Of a stretch of DNA of 9,880 nt, positions 1 through 6,571 are shown piece by piece. This stretch comes from Vampirovibrionales bacterium (GTDB lineage Bacteria; Cyanobacteriota; Vampirovibrionia; Vampirovibrionales; JAGQHJ01). How positions within the stretch are numbered: position 1 is the stretch's first letter; each line of letters begins with the position of its first letter. The stretch lies in assembly GCA_025451145.1 (NCBI GenBank), contig JANWKX010000170.1, positions 1 through 9,880 on the forward strand, in the 5' to 3' direction. Under the pieces are notes generated by a model. The model made no database searches and was not told where the DNA came from. It worked only from the letters and a program-made list of their open reading frames with translations. The position numbers were made by a program, and so were the translations under genes.

Positions 1-30
1 TGAATGTCATCAAGATAGAAGAATAGGATA

Positions 31-2034
31 ATGACTGAAAATCGGCTTGCCCATGCGTCAAGTGCCTATTTAAAAAGCGCTGCCCATCAGCCCATCGATT
101 GGTATGAATTTGGAGAAGCCGCTTTTGCGGAAGCCCAAAAATCGGATCGCCTGATTTTACTCGATATTGGAGCGGCCTGGTGCCATTGGTGCCATGTGAT
201 CGATCGCGAATCCTATGAAAACGAAGAAATAGCCCGCATTATTAACGAACACTATATCCCGGTTAAAGTGGATCGGGACCAACGACCCGACATCGATGCC
301 CGATACCAGCATATTGTCTCTGCCATGACGGGACAAGGCGGCTGGCCACTAACGGCCTTTTTAACGTTTGATGGTCGGGTCCTTTATGGCGGGACCTACT
401 TTCCGCCAGAGGTCATGAAAAAAATCTTGTTGCAAATGCCCTCTCTGTATCAAGGCCAAAAAGAGGATATTTTTAAAACAGCTTTGACAGAGCGCTCTCC
501 TGAAAGCATTCAGGCAGAACTCCAGTCGGCAGAACAAAATGAAGCCGAACAGCATGATATTCCCGCTGATATCTTTGATCGGTTTATCGAAAATGCCCAA
601 CGGGCCTTTGACCCCACATATGGTGGATTCGGCCGTGCCCCCAAATTTCCCCATTACAGTATGCTGGAATACTTAATTCAACAGGCATTCCGCCGTAAAG
701 ACATGGCCTTAGCCCCTATGATCCACCAAACCTTAACCGCCATGGCCAAGGGCGGGATCTATGATCAGATTGGCGGGGGCTTTCATCGTTATTCGGTGGA
801 TCAGGTCTGGGAAATCCCTCATTTTGAGAAGATGGCCTATGATAATGCCGAAGCCTTGAAAGTGTATACCCAAGCCTATCGCCTCAACCCTGATCCCCTT
901 TATCGCCAAGTCATTGAAGGCATTCTCCAGTTCACCCAGGTGGTCCTTTCGGATCAAGCCCATGGGGGCTTTTATGCCTCGCAAGATGCGGATATCGATT
1001 TATTTGATGATGGCGATTATTTTACCTGGACCCTTGAGGAAGTACAGTCTGTTTTATCGCCCAAAGAGGCTGAGATTGTGGTTGCCTATTATGGCATGAG
1101 CCCTCAGGGCAATATGCATGGACGGCCAGGGCGCAATGTTCTGCGCATTATGACAACCGCTGATGCCATCGCTGAAGCACAGAACATCCCTATTAAAGAT
1201 GTTGAGGATTTGTTAAAAACTGCCCGACAAAAACTGTGGTTAAAACGATCAGAACGCCCCACCCCCTTTGTGGACAAAACCCTTTATCTCAACTGGAATG
1301 GCATGTACATGGCCGCCTATTTTGAAGCGGCTGATTTGCTGGAAGATGAAACCATTCGGGCGTTTGGCCGAAGGACCTTGGATCGGTTACTGGCAAGTCA
1401 TGTCACTCAATCCCAGGATCAGTTATTACACGCTGAAGGGGTACCCGGCTTTTTGGAAGACTATGCCTGGATGATCCATGCCTTAATTAAGGCATACCAG
1501 TCGACTGAAGCAGAACAATATTTAGAAAAAGCCCAGTATTGGACAAGTGTCGCCAGTGATTTATTTGAAGACAAAACCTACGGTGGTTTTTATGATACGG
1601 CGCCACCACAAAAAGAAACCATTGGCCTCCTCAAGTTTCGGCGTAAACCCACCGAAGACAGCCCTTCCTCTAGCGCCAATGCGATTATGCTCAGAAATTT
1701 GGTCCAACTTTGCGCCATGACAGGCCAGGAAGATTACCGAATTCGAGCAGAGCGGGGCTTAACTCTGTTTGGCCGAGAGTTTTCCAGTTATGGCCTCTTT
1801 GTCGCGGCCTTGGGCGTCACACTCTATGATTTATGGCATCCACCGGCCAAGCTGGAAATTCATGGCAAAAACGATGGCTTAAAAGCAGCCTCTCGGCATG
1901 CGTTCTTTCCTGGAAAAGTCATTACCTATGAAGCCCCTGAAGATCAAGCCGAAGTCCGGGTGTGTGAAGGCACCCGCTGCCTGCAACCGGTTCAAACCGT
2001 AGAAGCCTTAACCGAGCAATTAGCCTTAGTTTAG
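31..2034 (+). CDS. YyaL/SPATA20-family protein: DUF255 thioredoxin-like domain plus six-hairpin glycosidase-like domain
   Basis: The 667 residues match the family's usual size and layout. Seen: an N-terminal NRLA...AHQPIDWY signature, then a thioredoxin-like domain (about 1-165) with the hallmark C51-H-W-C54-H, followed by VKVDRDQRPDID and GQGGWPLTAFL. An alpha-helical barrel region (about 190-600) has GGGFHRYSVD (248-257) and PHFEKM (263-268), then GGFYASQDAD. The end carries the typical C645xxxxC650 segment. The family is often annotated as thioredoxin domain-containing protein; its substrate is not established, and the barrel fold (resembling N-acyl-glucosamine epimerase/cellobiose epimerase) is the basis for guesses about sugars. 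No signal peptide is seen, so it is probably cytoplasmic. The start is supported by the canonical N-terminus, with weak AGAAG (17-21) or AGGA (25-28) upstream. It converges with the ferritin-like gene 5 bp away. Confidence 0.93.
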   Translation: MTENRLAHASSAYLKSAAHQPIDWYEFGEAAFAEAQKSDRLILLDIGAAWCHWCHVIDRESYENEEIARIINEHYIPVKVDRDQRPDIDARYQHIVSAMTGQGGWPLTAFLTFDGRVLYGGTYFPPEVMKKILLQMPSLYQGQKEDIFKTALTERSPESIQAELQSAEQNEAEQHDIPADIFDRFIENAQRAFDPTYGGFGRAPKFPHYSMLEYLIQQAFRRKDMALAPMIHQTLTAMAKGGIYDQIGGGFHRYSVDQVWEIPHFEKMAYDNAEALKVYTQAYRLNPDPLYRQVIEGILQFTQVVLSDQAHGGFYASQDADIDLFDDGDYFTWTLEEVQSVLSPKEAEIVVAYYGMSPQGNMHGRPGRNVLRIMTTADAIAEAQNIPIKDVEDLLKTARQKLWLKRSERPTPFVDKTLYLNWNGMYMAAYFEAADLLEDETIRAFGRRTLDRLLASHVTQSQDQLLHAEGVPGFLEDYAWMIHALIKAYQSTEAEQYLEKAQYWTSVASDLFEDKTYGGFYDTAPPQKETIGLLKFRRKPTEDSPSSSANAIMLRNLVQLCAMTGQEDYRIRAERGLTLFGREFSSYGLFVAALGVTLYDLWHPPAKLEIHGKNDGLKAASRHAFFPGKVITYEAPEDQAEVRVCEGTRCLQPVQTVEALTEQLALV

Positions 2035-2039
2035 AAACG

Positions 2040-2492
2040 CTACATGTTGGGTTTACGAAGCATTTTCTTGACTTCGCCAATATGCTTCTCTTCTTCAGAA
2101 ACCATGCGTCGGGCAAACTCTTCAAACATCACCGATTTGTCTTTGACCAAGGCCAATAAATCCGCATACAGAAACATTTGCTTTTGCTCATGCTCTAAGG
2201 ATTCTTCCAAAATGTTGAGCACATCATGCTGATGGGTTTCCAAAAGCTGCCCAATCCCTAGAGACGGATGTCCCCCTAAATCGGTAATCATCTCACCCAC
2301 TTCCTGAGAGTGAGTTAAGGACTCGTTGGCCTGACTTCTTAACCAGGAAATAATGGGAATCCGGTTCGGTCCAAAAACCATAAAGGAATAATGCGTGTAA
2401 CGCACCACACCAGCCAGTTCCATCTCCAAAATATGATTCAGAATCTCAATCACCCGGGTTTTATCAAAGGCAACCGTATCAGTCATCACCAT
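2040..2492 (-). CDS. ferritin-like / bacterioferritin-family protein
   Basis: A 150-residue four-helix-bundle protein, close to the 150-160 residues of bacterioferritins. Candidate di-iron ligands fall in the expected order, one set per helix: E25 (in EMELAGVVRY), E57 and H61 (in NESLTHSQEVG), E100 (in SLEHEQKQ), and E134 with H137 (EEEKH). The segment LGGHPSL after helix B is typical of this group. Such proteins oxidise Fe(II) and store iron, or protect against peroxide; that role is inferred from the family. E57 and H61 are four residues apart, whereas classical bacterioferritin has ExxH, and the position aligning with the haem-ligand Met is Leu by eye, so haem binding is doubtful. Two starts are possible: ATG at 2492 (AGGA five bases upstream) or ATG at 2486, which lacks MV. 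It diverges from the lipoprotein gene. Confidence 0.88.
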   Translation of the reverse strand: MVMTDTVAFDKTRVIEILNHILEMELAGVVRYTHYSFMVFGPNRIPIISWLRSQANESLTHSQEVGEMITDLGGHPSLGIGQLLETHQHDVLNILEESLEHEQKQMFLYADLLALVKDKSVMFEEFARRMVSEEEKHIGEVKKMLRKPNM

Positions 2493-2530
2493 TCACATCC
2501 TATACCTAACAAGACAAAATCGACCCCATT

Positions 2531-2559
2531 ATTATATCGGCTCAAGAAGCGAATGTATC
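2531..2559 (-). promoter_or_regulatory. sigma70-type promoter for the ferritin-like gene
   Basis: On the minus strand a perfect TATAAT (2536-2531) lies 17 bases downstream of GATACA (2559-2554), which matches three of six -35 positions. Transcription would start near 2524, giving a leader of about 30 bases before the ATG at 2492. The -10 is strong, the -35 weak. No iron-responsive (Fur-like) palindrome was recognised. Confidence 0.5.
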
Positions 2560-2594
2560 CACCAATGGCCCCGTCTTCTAAGGGCCCCTCAGCA

Positions 2595-2649
2595 AAGCCC
2601 TTATCACGGCATCAGATTGCCACACGCTTTAGAGATAAGGCTTTTTTTT
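2595..2649 (+). terminator. branched hairpin with T8 tract (terminator, attenuator or sRNA end)
   Basis: Bases 2595-2605 pair with 2634-2643 (arm GATAAGGCTT) as ten base pairs with one bulged C. The enclosed loop contains a second small hairpin, GGCA (2608-2611) with TGCC (2618-2621). A run of eight T's (2642-2649) follows at once. This is the form of a rightward rho-independent terminator. No annotated rightward gene ends here. It may stop a short transcript started in the divergent gap, or attenuate the lipoprotein gene, whose ATG is 50 bases further on. Confidence 0.5.
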
Positions 2650-2664
2650 GACTTCCATTCAGAG

Positions 2665-2690
2665 TATAGTCTGATTAAGCAACTGGGAGG
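2665..2690 (+). promoter_or_regulatory. likely -10 element and Shine-Dalgarno of the lipoprotein gene
   Basis: TATAGT (2665-2670, five of six matches to the -10 consensus) lies 28 bases before the ATG. GGGAGG (2685-2690) is eight bases before the ATG and fixes the start. The -35 is poor: at 17-base spacing it falls in the T tract, and the good-looking TTGACT (2648-2653) is only 11 bases from the -10. Confidence 0.4.
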
Positions 2691-2698
2691 CGTTAACG

Positions 2699-3178
2699 AT
2701 GAAAAAGCAAGCCACAGCACTTTTAGGGGTTTTCATCAGTGCAGTTTTACTGACTGGGTGTTCTGTCAAGAACATCGGCGTTTATCGGGAAGCCATATCC
2801 ATGGATCAACAAAGCAAGGCTTACGTGGATCAGGTGATTCCAAAACTCGTTCAAGCGTGGAAACCCGCGGTCCTGTTCCAGGAAGAAAGTGATTCCTTGG
2901 TCCGAACCACCCCCCCAGAGAAGATCAACGCCATGCTTCAGCATTTTGCCCAGAAGCTGGGGCCTTTAAAGCAATACGAAGGCGCCTCAGGCCAAGCCCG
3001 ATTAATGGCCTTTAAAACCGGACATTATTGGATTGGCAGCTATCACGCCACGGGTATTTTTGAAAAAGGGGATGCCGATTTAATCATCAAGGTGATTCAA
3101 GAGAACAATCAGTGGAAATTACTGTTTCTCCAGGTCAATTCCGAAGCCTTGACCCAAAACCTGATTGGCCAATCTTAA
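2699..3178 (+). CDS. small putative lipoprotein of unknown function
   Basis: 159 residues. A lipoprotein signal peptide is clear: MKK, a hydrophobic stretch (about 5-18), then the lipobox LTGC with the modifiable Cys at residue 21. The mature protein would therefore be membrane-anchored outside the cytoplasm. The rest has an amphipathic helical part (about 35-90) followed by a region with alternating hydrophobic residues (about 100-150; GHYWIGSYHATGIFEKGDADLIIKVI, then WKLLFLQV). That pattern recalls NTF2-like or DUF3887/DUF4019-type small secreted domains, but this is only a resemblance by eye; I do not recognise the family. GGGAGG eight bases upstream supports the start. The next gene starts 117 bp downstream, same strand, with no clear terminator in the gap, so co-transcription with the TPR gene is possible. 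Confidence 0.82.
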   Translation: MKKQATALLGVFISAVLLTGCSVKNIGVYREAISMDQQSKAYVDQVIPKLVQAWKPAVLFQEESDSLVRTTPPEKINAMLQHFAQKLGPLKQYEGASGQARLMAFKTGHYWIGSYHATGIFEKGDADLIIKVIQENNQWKLLFLQVNSEALTQNLIGQS

Positions 3179-3295
3179 AGAAGGCGATTCGTCTCTGTTC
3201 CCAACTCGATGGATATCGGCATATGCCCTACACCCAAATGTGAAGTACAATAAAATCACTGTAGCATTAGCGAGTTGTCCTGAGAGAAGTCGACA

Positions 3296-4693
3296 ATGAT
3301 GTTTAGATCCCCCATGTTAAGACGCCGGTCACGACGAACGTTCTGGCCCTTCTTGTCTCGGTTCTTTTATATCAACCCTGAAAAGCAATATATGATTATT
3401 GTCATCAGCGCCATTGCCATGGCCACCTTTGTCTTCTCAGGGATCTTGTTGTTTCGACAATCGGATCAAGGTGACCTGATGACCCGGGGCCGTTGGCTCA
3501 TGAAGCAAGGAAAAGCCGCTCTAGCGGTGAAAGAATTTGAAGCCTTGGTGCACCAATATGCCAACAGTTATGATGGGCACTTGGAACTGGGCAAAGCCTA
3601 TATGCAAATCAATGAACCGGATAAGGCGGCTCGGGAGTTTCGGGTTGCCTCTCGCCTGAAATCCGGGAATCTCAAAGACAGTGGGGCTCATGTGGCTATT
3701 AGCCGGATGATGATTGCTCAAGGAAAGTATGAAGATGCTGAACGACAACTGTTCCAAGCCTACAATGCCAAACAGCAGAATCGCCGGGATCCGGAACTCT
3801 TGTCTGCAATGGCGGATCTTTACGAAGCATGGGGCGATTCCTACGCCGAAGGGAGCCGCCCAGATTATGAACAGGCCTTTATCAAATATTCAGCCGGACT
3901 TCGCTATGTCAATAACTACGCCCAACAGACCCCGCTTCAGGACAAACTGCTCAGTGTGGGAGATCGTCTGGCCAATGCCTTGACCAATAATAAAGAATAC
4001 GATAAAGCCATTGCCGTTCTTAAGCGGACCTTGCATTATAAGCCGACAGCGGACACGTTGATTGAAATTGCCTCGCTCTATGAGCAAAAAGGCGATTTAG
4101 ATCGGGCTATCTATTGGGATCGTAAGGCCTATGAAATGGATCCGCGTATTATCAGCCTGGAACTTTCCAACCTGCTTCTACGCAAAGGAAAAGAATTAAA
4201 CGAAGCCCATCAGCCGGATACTGCTGAAAAATTCTTTGTGGAAGCCCAAAAAATCAACGAAACCATCAAATTGCCCTTAGAAACACTCTATCCGGTCACG
4301 GCTACAGATATTGATCTGGTTTATAAGGTCAACCCCACCTCCTTTGATCTATCCCCCACCATCAAGTTCAATATTCGAAATGCAGGGAATTACCCGGTGA
4401 ATTATCTGGTGGTGAAGGCCTTCTTCCTGACAGGGGATGAAAAGCTGGGCGAAGCCCAACGGGTCATTGCAACCGCTCAGGATCCTTTGGCCCCACAAAC
4501 GGATCCGAGAGGCGTAAAAAGTCTTGAACTGAGTCCTGTGGGCACCATTCAGCTTGAGGATCTGGAAAAAGGAAAACTCAGAGTGAAACTCATGGTCAAT
4601 TACACTGATGATCCCCAAGGCAAGTGGTCAGATATCAAAACCGTTGAAATGGATATCCCCGAAGCCCAGAAAATCGCCGACGTCAAAAAGTAA
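3296..4693 (+). CDS. membrane-anchored TPR-repeat protein with C-terminal beta-rich domain
   Basis: 465 residues. The N-terminus is basic (RRRSRR at 9-14) and is followed by one hydrophobic segment (about 33-53). By the positive-inside rule, the remaining 410 residues should face outward. Residues about 60-320 contain some six or seven degenerate tetratricopeptide repeats; clear units include GKAYMQINEPDKAAREF, AQGKYEDAERQL, NNKEYDKAIAVLKRTLHYKP and YEQKGDLDRAIYWDRKAYEMDP. Residues 332-455 lack helix periodicity and read as a beta-sandwich (IKFNIRNAGNYPVNYLVVKAFF and LRVKLMVNYTD), similar in feel to FxLYD or Ig-like domains. TPRs mediate protein-protein contacts, so a scaffold role at the envelope is inferred; partners are unknown. 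Two consecutive ATGs occur (3296 and 3299). AGAGAAG (3283-3289) is a weak Shine-Dalgarno. No strong promoter is seen in the 117-bp gap. Confidence 0.87.
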   Translation: MMFRSPMLRRRSRRTFWPFLSRFFYINPEKQYMIIVISAIAMATFVFSGILLFRQSDQGDLMTRGRWLMKQGKAALAVKEFEALVHQYANSYDGHLELGKAYMQINEPDKAAREFRVASRLKSGNLKDSGAHVAISRMMIAQGKYEDAERQLFQAYNAKQQNRRDPELLSAMADLYEAWGDSYAEGSRPDYEQAFIKYSAGLRYVNNYAQQTPLQDKLLSVGDRLANALTNNKEYDKAIAVLKRTLHYKPTADTLIEIASLYEQKGDLDRAIYWDRKAYEMDPRIISLELSNLLLRKGKELNEAHQPDTAEKFFVEAQKINETIKLPLETLYPVTATDIDLVYKVNPTSFDLSPTIKFNIRNAGNYPVNYLVVKAFFLTGDEKLGEAQRVIATAQDPLAPQTDPRGVKSLELSPVGTIQLEDLEKGKLRVKLMVNYTDDPQGKWSDIKTVEMDIPEAQKIADVKK

Positions 4694-4738
4694 AAAAACA
4701 TCAGGCTGGCTTCTCGTTTTGCAGATGGAAGAATCGAT

Positions 4739-5416
4739 TTATGCCTCTTGATCAAGACGGCTCCCTTGGGTTTTGGGAATCGATTGATTATTAAAAATCG
4801 CCAAGGCCTGTTCCGGGGTTTTTACAAATCTGACATAGTCTTCGCTAAAGCCTGGCTGGGATCTGATCCAATGGGTAAACTCAGGGTCTATATCCGCAAT
4901 GACCAAGCATCTTTGAATAGGATGAGATGTTTTCCCTTTCGCAAGCTGAGAAAGAATACGTGTGGCCTCCTCCCTGGTCCCTTCACCGCCTGGGAACATC
5001 AATTGGTGAGCAGCGCATTCGTAAAATGAGCCGGGACCTTCAAACAGCTCTGGAATGGTGTCGTGCTGCGTAAATTTATCATACCTATCTTGGCTTTTTT
5101 CACTGACATCCCAAGACCTACAGACTGTTCCAATGGCCACACCACCTGCATCCTGAGCGCCCTTACGCGCAGCTTCCATGCCACCCGTTACGATATGAAA
5201 GCCATTTTTTGCAAATGCCCTTGCCCAACGCCTTGCTGCGGCTGTGATCGTTTGAGGGACAATATGTCCGCCATAAATCGCAATGCCTTTATTCCGATCT
5301 AATGGAACCCCAAGGTTGTCTTTTATTACCGTGGAAGCGCTAAACCGTGGGGTAACTTGTGCACGATTGCCCCATCTCTGAGTATAGCGGTGTGTGAATA
5401 AGCGAATGCTATTCAT
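4739..5416 (-). CDS. LOG-family Rossmann-fold paralogue, diverged copy lacking the glycine-rich loop
   Basis: 225 residues, clearly paralogous to the adjacent 226-residue gene from the first residue (MNxIxLF, YTQR, VTPRFSAS). The LOG/TIGR00730 core starts near residue 42 (RNKGIAIYGG). The second signature is intact: PGGEGTREE (142-150), with the catalytic-type Glu at 150. The first is not. Where the neighbour reads VTGGGEGAMEAA, this copy reads VTGGMEAA, an in-frame loss of four residues in the loop that contacts the nucleotide phosphate in this fold. At the site of the neighbour's Arg128 this copy has Leu124. The frame is otherwise open throughout, so it is not an obvious pseudogene. It may have lost phosphoribohydrolase-type activity, bind a different ligand, or act with its paralogue. 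AAGGTT upstream supports the start. It converges with the TPR gene, 45 bp apart. Confidence 0.88.
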   Translation of the reverse strand: MNSIRLFTHRYTQRWGNRAQVTPRFSASTVIKDNLGVPLDRNKGIAIYGGHIVPQTITAAARRWARAFAKNGFHIVTGGMEAARKGAQDAGGVAIGTVCRSWDVSEKSQDRYDKFTQHDTIPELFEGPGSFYECAAHQLMFPGGEGTREEATRILSQLAKGKTSHPIQRCLVIADIDPEFTHWIRSQPGFSEDYVRFVKTPEQALAIFNNQSIPKTQGSRLDQEA

Positions 5417-5445
5417 TTTTAACCTTATTGAATAGTTTAGCGTTT

Positions 5446-5516
5446 GTATTGCTATTAAAGGTCCTCAAGACTATCCTGTGACGGTACCATCCGTTTTTTT
5501 ACAAATCGTAACGTTT
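5446..5516 (-). promoter_or_regulatory. conserved upstream region and candidate promoter of the left LOG paralogue
   Basis: Blocks shared with the other copy: 5446-5460 (minus-strand TTTAATAGCAATAC region), CTTGAGG nearby, and 5498-5516 (minus-strand AAACGTTACGATTTGTAAA). TTTAAT (5459-5454) could be the -10, giving a leader of about 30 bases. GTCACA 17 bases further upstream is a four-of-six -35. Conservation between copies could reflect function or recent duplication. Confidence 0.4.
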
Positions 5517-5658
5517 ACACCCAAAAATGAGGCCTTCCTTGGGCCATTTAAGTCATTTCTGCCAGGCCATTGGTTTTCACCCGCTTAGGCTTCCTCTATT
5601 GATATCATTTATCGAAGATTCCAGCTATGCAGAGGGTAGAATCATTTTATCTCCTGCC

Positions 5659-6339
5659 CTAGGCAAGCCCCTTGGTTTTGAGAATCGAATGCTCATTTGC
5701 CCTAAAAATCGCTAGGGCCTCTTCTGGGGTCTTCACAAATTTGATATATTGCTTTTCAAAATGTGGTTGAGACTCGACCCACTGGGTAAATTCAGGGTCT
5801 ATATCCGCAATCACCATGCATTGTTGAATGGGATGGGAGGTTGTCCCATCAATCATATCGTAAATCACACGTGATGCCTCATGCTTGGTCCCTAGACCTC
5901 CGGGAAAGAGCAAATGGCAGGCAGCACATTCGTAAAATGAGCCGGGACCTTCAAATCGCTCTGAAATCGTATCATGCAGCGTAAAATAATCATAATCTCG
6001 GGCTTTTTCACCATGATTCCAAACCCTTGTTGCTGTTCCAATTGCCACACCACCTGCATCGTGAGCGCCCCTACGTGCAGCTTCCATGGCACCTTCGCCT
6101 CCACCGGTCACAACATGAAAGCCATTTTCAGCAAAGACCCTTGCCCAATACCTCGCTTTCTCTAAGACTTCTGGTTTGACTGTGTTTCCGCCATAGATTG
6201 CAATGCCTTTGTTCCGGTCTAAAGTGGCAGGATCAATCGCCTGGTATATTACCGCCGAAGCACTAAAACGTGGGGTAACCTTTGCCCGATGGCCACTTCT
6301 CTGAGTATAGAGAGGTGAAAATAAATGAATGCGATTCAT
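5659..6339 (-). CDS. LOG-family protein (TIGR00730-like Rossmann-fold nucleotide-binding protein)
   Basis: 226 residues, in the usual size range. Seen: a beta-alpha start at GIAIYGG (45-51), the phosphate-binding loop TGGGEGAMEAA (78-88), GGVAIG (96-101), R128 in ISERF where LOG enzymes carry MHxRK, and PGGLGTKHE (146-154) with the catalytic-type Glu154. LOG proteins release a base from nucleoside monophosphates (cytokinin riboside 5'-monophosphate phosphoribohydrolase activity); the substrate here is unknown. About 40 residues (MNRIHLF...VTPRFSAS) precede the core, longer than in typical LOG proteins and shared with the paralogue. The C-terminal third (HPIQQCMVIADIDPEF) also differs from plant-type LOG. 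AGGTT six bases before ATG supports the start. It lies 242 bp upstream of its paralogue on the same strand with no convincing terminator between, so read-through is possible. It diverges from the M16 peptidase gene. Confidence 0.92.
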   Translation of the reverse strand: MNRIHLFSPLYTQRSGHRAKVTPRFSASAVIYQAIDPATLDRNKGIAIYGGNTVKPEVLEKARYWARVFAENGFHVVTGGGEGAMEAARRGAHDAGGVAIGTATRVWNHGEKARDYDYFTLHDTISERFEGPGSFYECAACHLLFPGGLGTKHEASRVIYDMIDGTTSHPIQQCMVIADIDPEFTQWVESQPHFEKQYIKFVKTPEEALAIFRANEHSILKTKGLA

Positions 6340-6368
6340 GTTTGAACCTGCTGAATAGCCTCGTTTTG

Positions 6369-6439
6369 GTATTGCTATTAAAGCCCCTCAAGGCTATCTG
6401 TTGACAATATCCCTTATTTATTTACAAATCATAACGTTT
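6369..6439 (-). promoter_or_regulatory. candidate promoter region of the right LOG paralogue
   Basis: Minus-strand TTGTCA (five of six to the -35 consensus) lies 19 bases before TTTAAT (6382-6377), giving a leader of about 30 bases. The 15-base segment 6369-6383 and the block 6421-6439 are nearly identical in the other copy, placed at the same distance from the start codon. Confidence 0.45.
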
Positions 6440-6491
6440 GAATGTCTTTGTTCTGATCCAGTTATTACGATGTAATGTAAAAAAAATATTC

Positions 6492-6517
6492 ATTTTTGAA
6501 GTCTGATTATCAAAAAT
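6492..6517. repeat. 8-bp inverted repeat in the divergent LOG/M16 gap
   Basis: ATTTTTGA (6492-6499) and TCAAAAAT (6510-6517) are perfect complements separated by 10 bases, so dyad centres are about 18 bp apart. The layout suits a dimeric regulator's operator between two divergent genes. A chance AT-rich palindrome is equally possible. No T tract follows, so it is not a terminator. Confidence 0.3.
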
Positions 6518-6571
6518 CAAACATTCCCCTGTTTTTATCCTTATATGTAATGGATCGGGTATTTCATCTGC

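Larger units (their letters stand above)
4739..5516 (-). repeat. tandem duplication unit, left copy (gene plus promoter region)
   Basis: About 778 bp, corresponding to 5659-6439 at an offset of about 920 bp. Similarity covers the whole gene and about 100 bp upstream, including the near-identical blocks 5498-5516 and 5446-5460. The ends are approximate and set by eye. Confidence 0.75.
5659..6439 (-). repeat. tandem duplication unit, right copy
   Basis: About 781 bp, matching 4739-5516. The bases between the two units (5517-5658) show no match to the other flanks and no gene. They hold one weak inverted pair GATTC/GAATC without a T tract. Confidence 0.75.

Noticed and set aside
2617..2892. 91-codon open frame overlapping the lipoprotein start
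   Set aside because: The overlapping frame with lipobox and GGGAGG is far better supported; this one has no Shine-Dalgarno and no recognisable protein features.
4739..5416. Left LOG copy as a pseudogene
   Set aside because: The frame is intact, the length is normal, the second signature motif and promoter blocks are kept; altered function is at least as likely.
5527..5715. 62-codon rightward frame in the gap between LOG paralogues
   Set aside because: It runs antisense into the end of the right LOG gene, lacks a ribosome site and has no recognisable sequence.
4739..6439. Duplication as an insertion sequence or composite mobile element
   Set aside because: No transposase, terminal inverted repeats or target-site duplication were seen; a simple tandem gene duplication explains it.
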